Below are positions 13,053-14,632 of a stretch of 14,632 bases of DNA, piece by piece. Numbering within the stretch: the stretch's first letter is position 1; each line of letters starts with the position of its first letter. The stretch lies in the NCBI GenBank assembly GCA_016210285.1, contig JACQUN010000035.1, positions 1 through 14,632 on the forward strand, read 5' to 3'. This stretch comes from Chloroflexota bacterium. Lineage in GTDB: Bacteria > Chloroflexota > Dehalococcoidia > UBA1127 > JACQUN01. The position numbers and the translations under genes were made by a program. The notes beneath the pieces were generated by a model. The model saw only the letters and a program-made list of their open reading frames with translations. It ran no database searches and was not told the DNA's origin.

Positions 13053-14632
13053 GTGGCTACCCAGGATTCTCTCAACCCCACCGGACAAGCAGTAGGCGAT
13101 AGGGAGCGCCCCGCCGTGACCGCTAGAGGCTTCGTCGCTCTCTTTCTTTTCGTGACCTCGCTGACCCTGATTCCAGTCCGAGACGCTGTGGCGCACCAGT
13201 TGATCCCACGGGAGTTTGCTACTCAAGCGGTCGCGGCCTCCGTCAGCGGAGTCTTGCTGTGGGTGGGCGTGGCCCTCTCGGCCGTCACCGGCTTTGCCGC
13301 ACGCCGAGCGTTGCTCTGGCTTGTTCTGCCCTTTGCCCCCGAGCCAGTTCGCTATCTGGCTGTGCTCATAGCCCGGTCCCTCGGCGAGACGATGAAGCGC
13401 ATCACGCTGATCGCAGGTCGCCTCGTCGGGGTGCTTATCACCCTGGGCCGAAGGGGACTGGCGGCCCTGCGAAGGCTGGTGGTCCCTCTTGCAGGGATGG
13501 TGGGACGCGTAGCCCTAGTGGTGGTATCCTTTCCCTTCGTCCTGGTGGCTGGGGTGGCTGCGCTGACCTGGAGAGTCCTCTACCCTCCAGGAAGGGTGGT
13601 CGTATCCGGCCTCTCGCACGTGATCCTTGCCCTCATGAACCTCCTGGGGCACTTCGTCGCTCGTGTGCTCAGCGCGCTGGCGACTCTCGTGACGGATGTC
13701 ATGAAGGCCATTGGGTTGGTGCTCGCCTACCTGGCGCGGGGCCTCGCGTTCGTCGGACGCATGGCGCTCAGCGTGCTCATGCCTCCCGCCACCTGGCTCC
13801 GGCGGGCAGTGGCCTGGGGAGTTCGCATGGTAGCGGCAGTGGCCAGGGCCGCATGGTTGGGGCTTGGGGCCGTGTTGAGCGCCCTGCGGGCCATGTTGCT
13901 GCTCGCCCTGCGAGGGATCGCCCGCGCCATGGGGGTCCTCTACCGTTCTGCTCTTCGGGTGCTTGGGGTCCTGGGCCGCATGCTGGCCTCTGTTGCCAGG
14001 TTCCTGGTCGCCGCTGTGGTGTTGGTGACCAAAGCCGCCTGGGCCATACTGGTGCACGGAGGGCACGGGCTGGCTGTCGTGGGCCGCGTTGTGCTGGCAG
14101 TGCTCATGCCTCCCGCCACATGGCTCCTTTGGGTAGCGGGCCGGGGAGTTAGCATGGTAGCGGCAATGGCTAGGGCCGCATGGCTGGGGCTTGGGGCTGT
14201 GCTGAGCGCCCTGCGGGCCATGTTGCTGCTCGCCCTGCGAGGGATCGCCCGGGTCGTGGGGGTCCTCTACCGTTCTGCTCTTCGGGTGCTTGGGGTCCTG
14301 GGCCGCATGCTGGCCTCTGTTGCCAGGTCCCTGGTCGCCGCTGTGGTCCTGGTGGCCAAAGCCGCCTGGGCCATATTGGTGCATCTGGGGCGCGGACTAG
14401 CCGTCGCGGGCCGCACTCTGCTTGCAGTCCTCAGCCTTCCCGCCACGTGGCTCCGCCGGGCAGTGGCCTGGGGAGTTCGCATGGTAGCGGCGGTGGCCAG
14501 GGCCACGGGCCTGGGGGTCCGGGCCGTGTTGAGCGCCCTGCTCCAGTTCGCTCTCCTGGCGGTGGCACCGCTCGGAAGCCTATGGGCAGGTACCCTGGCT
14601 GCGATGAGGGTAGGATGGAAGCTGGCGGTGCA
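13053..14632 (+). CDS. Arg-patterned hydrophobic helical repeat protein (3' partial)
   Basis: From GTG 13053 the frame stays open for 526 codons to the window edge; AAGGAG at 13038-13043 gives a nine-base spacing. The first 26 residues are polar. Membrane-like segments follow at about 27-42 and 60-95. From about 113 on the protein is almost entirely Ala, Leu, Val, Gly, Met, Trp and Arg. Between residues 113 and 526 the only acidic residue is D215. Basic residues fall every seven positions in many places (repeat positions 9, 16, 23, 37 and 60, 67, 74 and 96, 103), giving long hydrophobic helices with a basic stripe. Residues 243-526 are tandem 109-residue repeats; 134-242 look like a decayed copy. 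I recognise no family. Membrane-lying or phospholipid-binding helices, or a pore or scaffold, are possible. The frame has normal GC-rich third positions. Confidence 0.78.
   Translation, partial: MATQDSLNPTGQAVGDRERPAVTARGFVALFLFVTSLTLIPVRDAVAHQLIPREFATQAVAASVSGVLLWVGVALSAVTGFAARRALLWLVLPFAPEPVRYLAVLIARSLGETMKRITLIAGRLVGVLITLGRRGLAALRRLVVPLAGMVGRVALVVVSFPFVLVAGVAALTWRVLYPPGRVVVSGLSHVILALMNLLGHFVARVLSALATLVTDVMKAIGLVLAYLARGLAFVGRMALSVLMPPATWLRRAVAWGVRMVAAVARAAWLGLGAVLSALRAMLLLALRGIARAMGVLYRSALRVLGVLGRMLASVARFLVAAVVLVTKAAWAILVHGGHGLAVVGRVVLAVLMPPATWLLWVAGRGVSMVAAMARAAWLGLGAVLSALRAMLLLALRGIARVVGVLYRSALRVLGVLGRMLASVARSLVAAVVLVAKAAWAILVHLGRGLAVAGRTLLAVLSLPATWLRRAVAWGVRMVAAVARATGLGVRAVLSALLQFALLAVAPLGSLWAGTLAAMRVGWKLAV
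13452..13778 (+). repeat. Degenerate repeat unit preceding the tandem array
   Basis: This 327-base stretch, one period upstream of the clear array, resembles it at protein level toward its end: VTDVMKAIGLVLAYLARGLAFVGRMALSVL here against VTKAAWAILVHGGHGLAVVGRVVLAVL in the next unit. Its first half is only loosely similar. Confidence 0.4.
13779..14105 (+). repeat. Tandem 327-bp repeat, unit 1
   Basis: The unit encodes 109 residues starting MPPATWLRRAVAWGVRMV and ending GRVVLAVL. It matches unit 2 at roughly 85-90 percent of bases by eye, including a block near identical from LSALRAMLLLALRGIAR through GVLYRSALRVLGVLGRMLASVAR. The period is exactly 327 bases, a multiple of three. Confidence 0.93.
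14106..14432 (+). repeat. Tandem 327-bp repeat, unit 2
   Basis: Starts MPPATWLLWVAGRGVSMV and ends GRTLLAVL, the same 109-residue length as unit 1. Most base differences from unit 1 cluster near its start and end. Confidence 0.93.
14433..14632 (+). repeat. Tandem 327-bp repeat, unit 3 (cut by window end)
   Basis: Begins SLPATWLRRAVAWGVRMVAA, closer to unit 1 than to unit 2. After AVLSALL it departs from the other units (QFALLAVAPLGSLWAG), so this may be a terminal, diverging copy; the window edge hides the rest. Confidence 0.8.

Noticed and set aside
13259..14152. Plus-strand frame of 297 codons inside the repeat gene
   Set aside because: It is a different frame from the one at 13053, has an Arg/Pro/Ser-rich shadow composition and no ribosome site, and does not respect the repeat units as helices.
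13515..14384. Long minus-strand open frame, 289 codons, rich in His, Gln, Pro and Gly
   Set aside because: It lies fully antisense to the frame starting at 13053, which has a ribosome site, normal third-position GC and an operon position. Its repetitive look only mirrors the 327-bp repeats.
13779..14632. CRISPR-like or mobile-element repeats
   Set aside because: The repeats are contiguous, 327 bases long, in frame and coding, without spacers, terminal inverted repeats or a transposase.

Overview
This is a GC-rich bacterial window (my estimate by eye is low-to-mid 60s percent GC). It holds the start of one gene on the minus strand and, facing away from it, ten closely spaced genes on the plus strand that read as one operon. 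I infer Chloroflexota as the likely host from the company of families: a CSLREA/choice-of-anchor Q beta-helix secreted protein, an FHA plus winged-helix regulator, and solute-binding/vWA fusion proteins. No rRNA or other taxonomic marker is present to prove this. I see no tRNA, CRISPR array, insertion sequence, integrase or phage structural gene.

Layout. 1-1392 (minus, 3' end beyond the window): secreted beta-helix protein. 1393-1688: divergent control region. 1689-2372: FHA-winged-helix regulator. 2396-4516: Ser/Thr protein kinase with a PQQ-type propeller. 4631-5218: zinc-ribbon membrane protein. 5265-7076: membrane-anchored solute-binding/vWA protein. 7109-7471: small zinc-ribbon membrane protein. 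7468-9447: second solute-binding/vWA protein. 9466-10686: membrane coiled-coil protein. 10843-12024: TelA-family protein. 12078-12950: double zinc-ribbon, DUF4234-like membrane protein. 13053 to the window edge: a very hydrophobic, arginine-patterned protein containing exact-period 327-nt tandem repeats, still open at the end.

How the genes may work together (inference). The kinase and the FHA regulator form a natural phospho-relay pair. The two solute-binding/vWA proteins put a ligand-binding lobe and a metal-dependent adhesion domain outside the membrane, with no ABC permease or ATPase nearby, so they look like sensors or complex organisers rather than transport parts. The TelA protein, the coiled-coil membrane protein and three zinc-ribbon membrane proteins would form a membrane-associated scaffold. 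Kinase, vWA and TelA components also occur together in tellurium-resistance-type (Ter) envelope-stress systems, but this set, with duplicated solute-binding/vWA proteins and the acid-free arginine-heptad repeat protein, is not an arrangement I recognise. It is the best candidate here for an undescribed system.

Two large coding regions, the minus-strand gene at the left edge and the repeat gene at the right edge, have no stop inside the window and are easy to miss in favour of shorter shadow frames. Both were read directly from the sequence.
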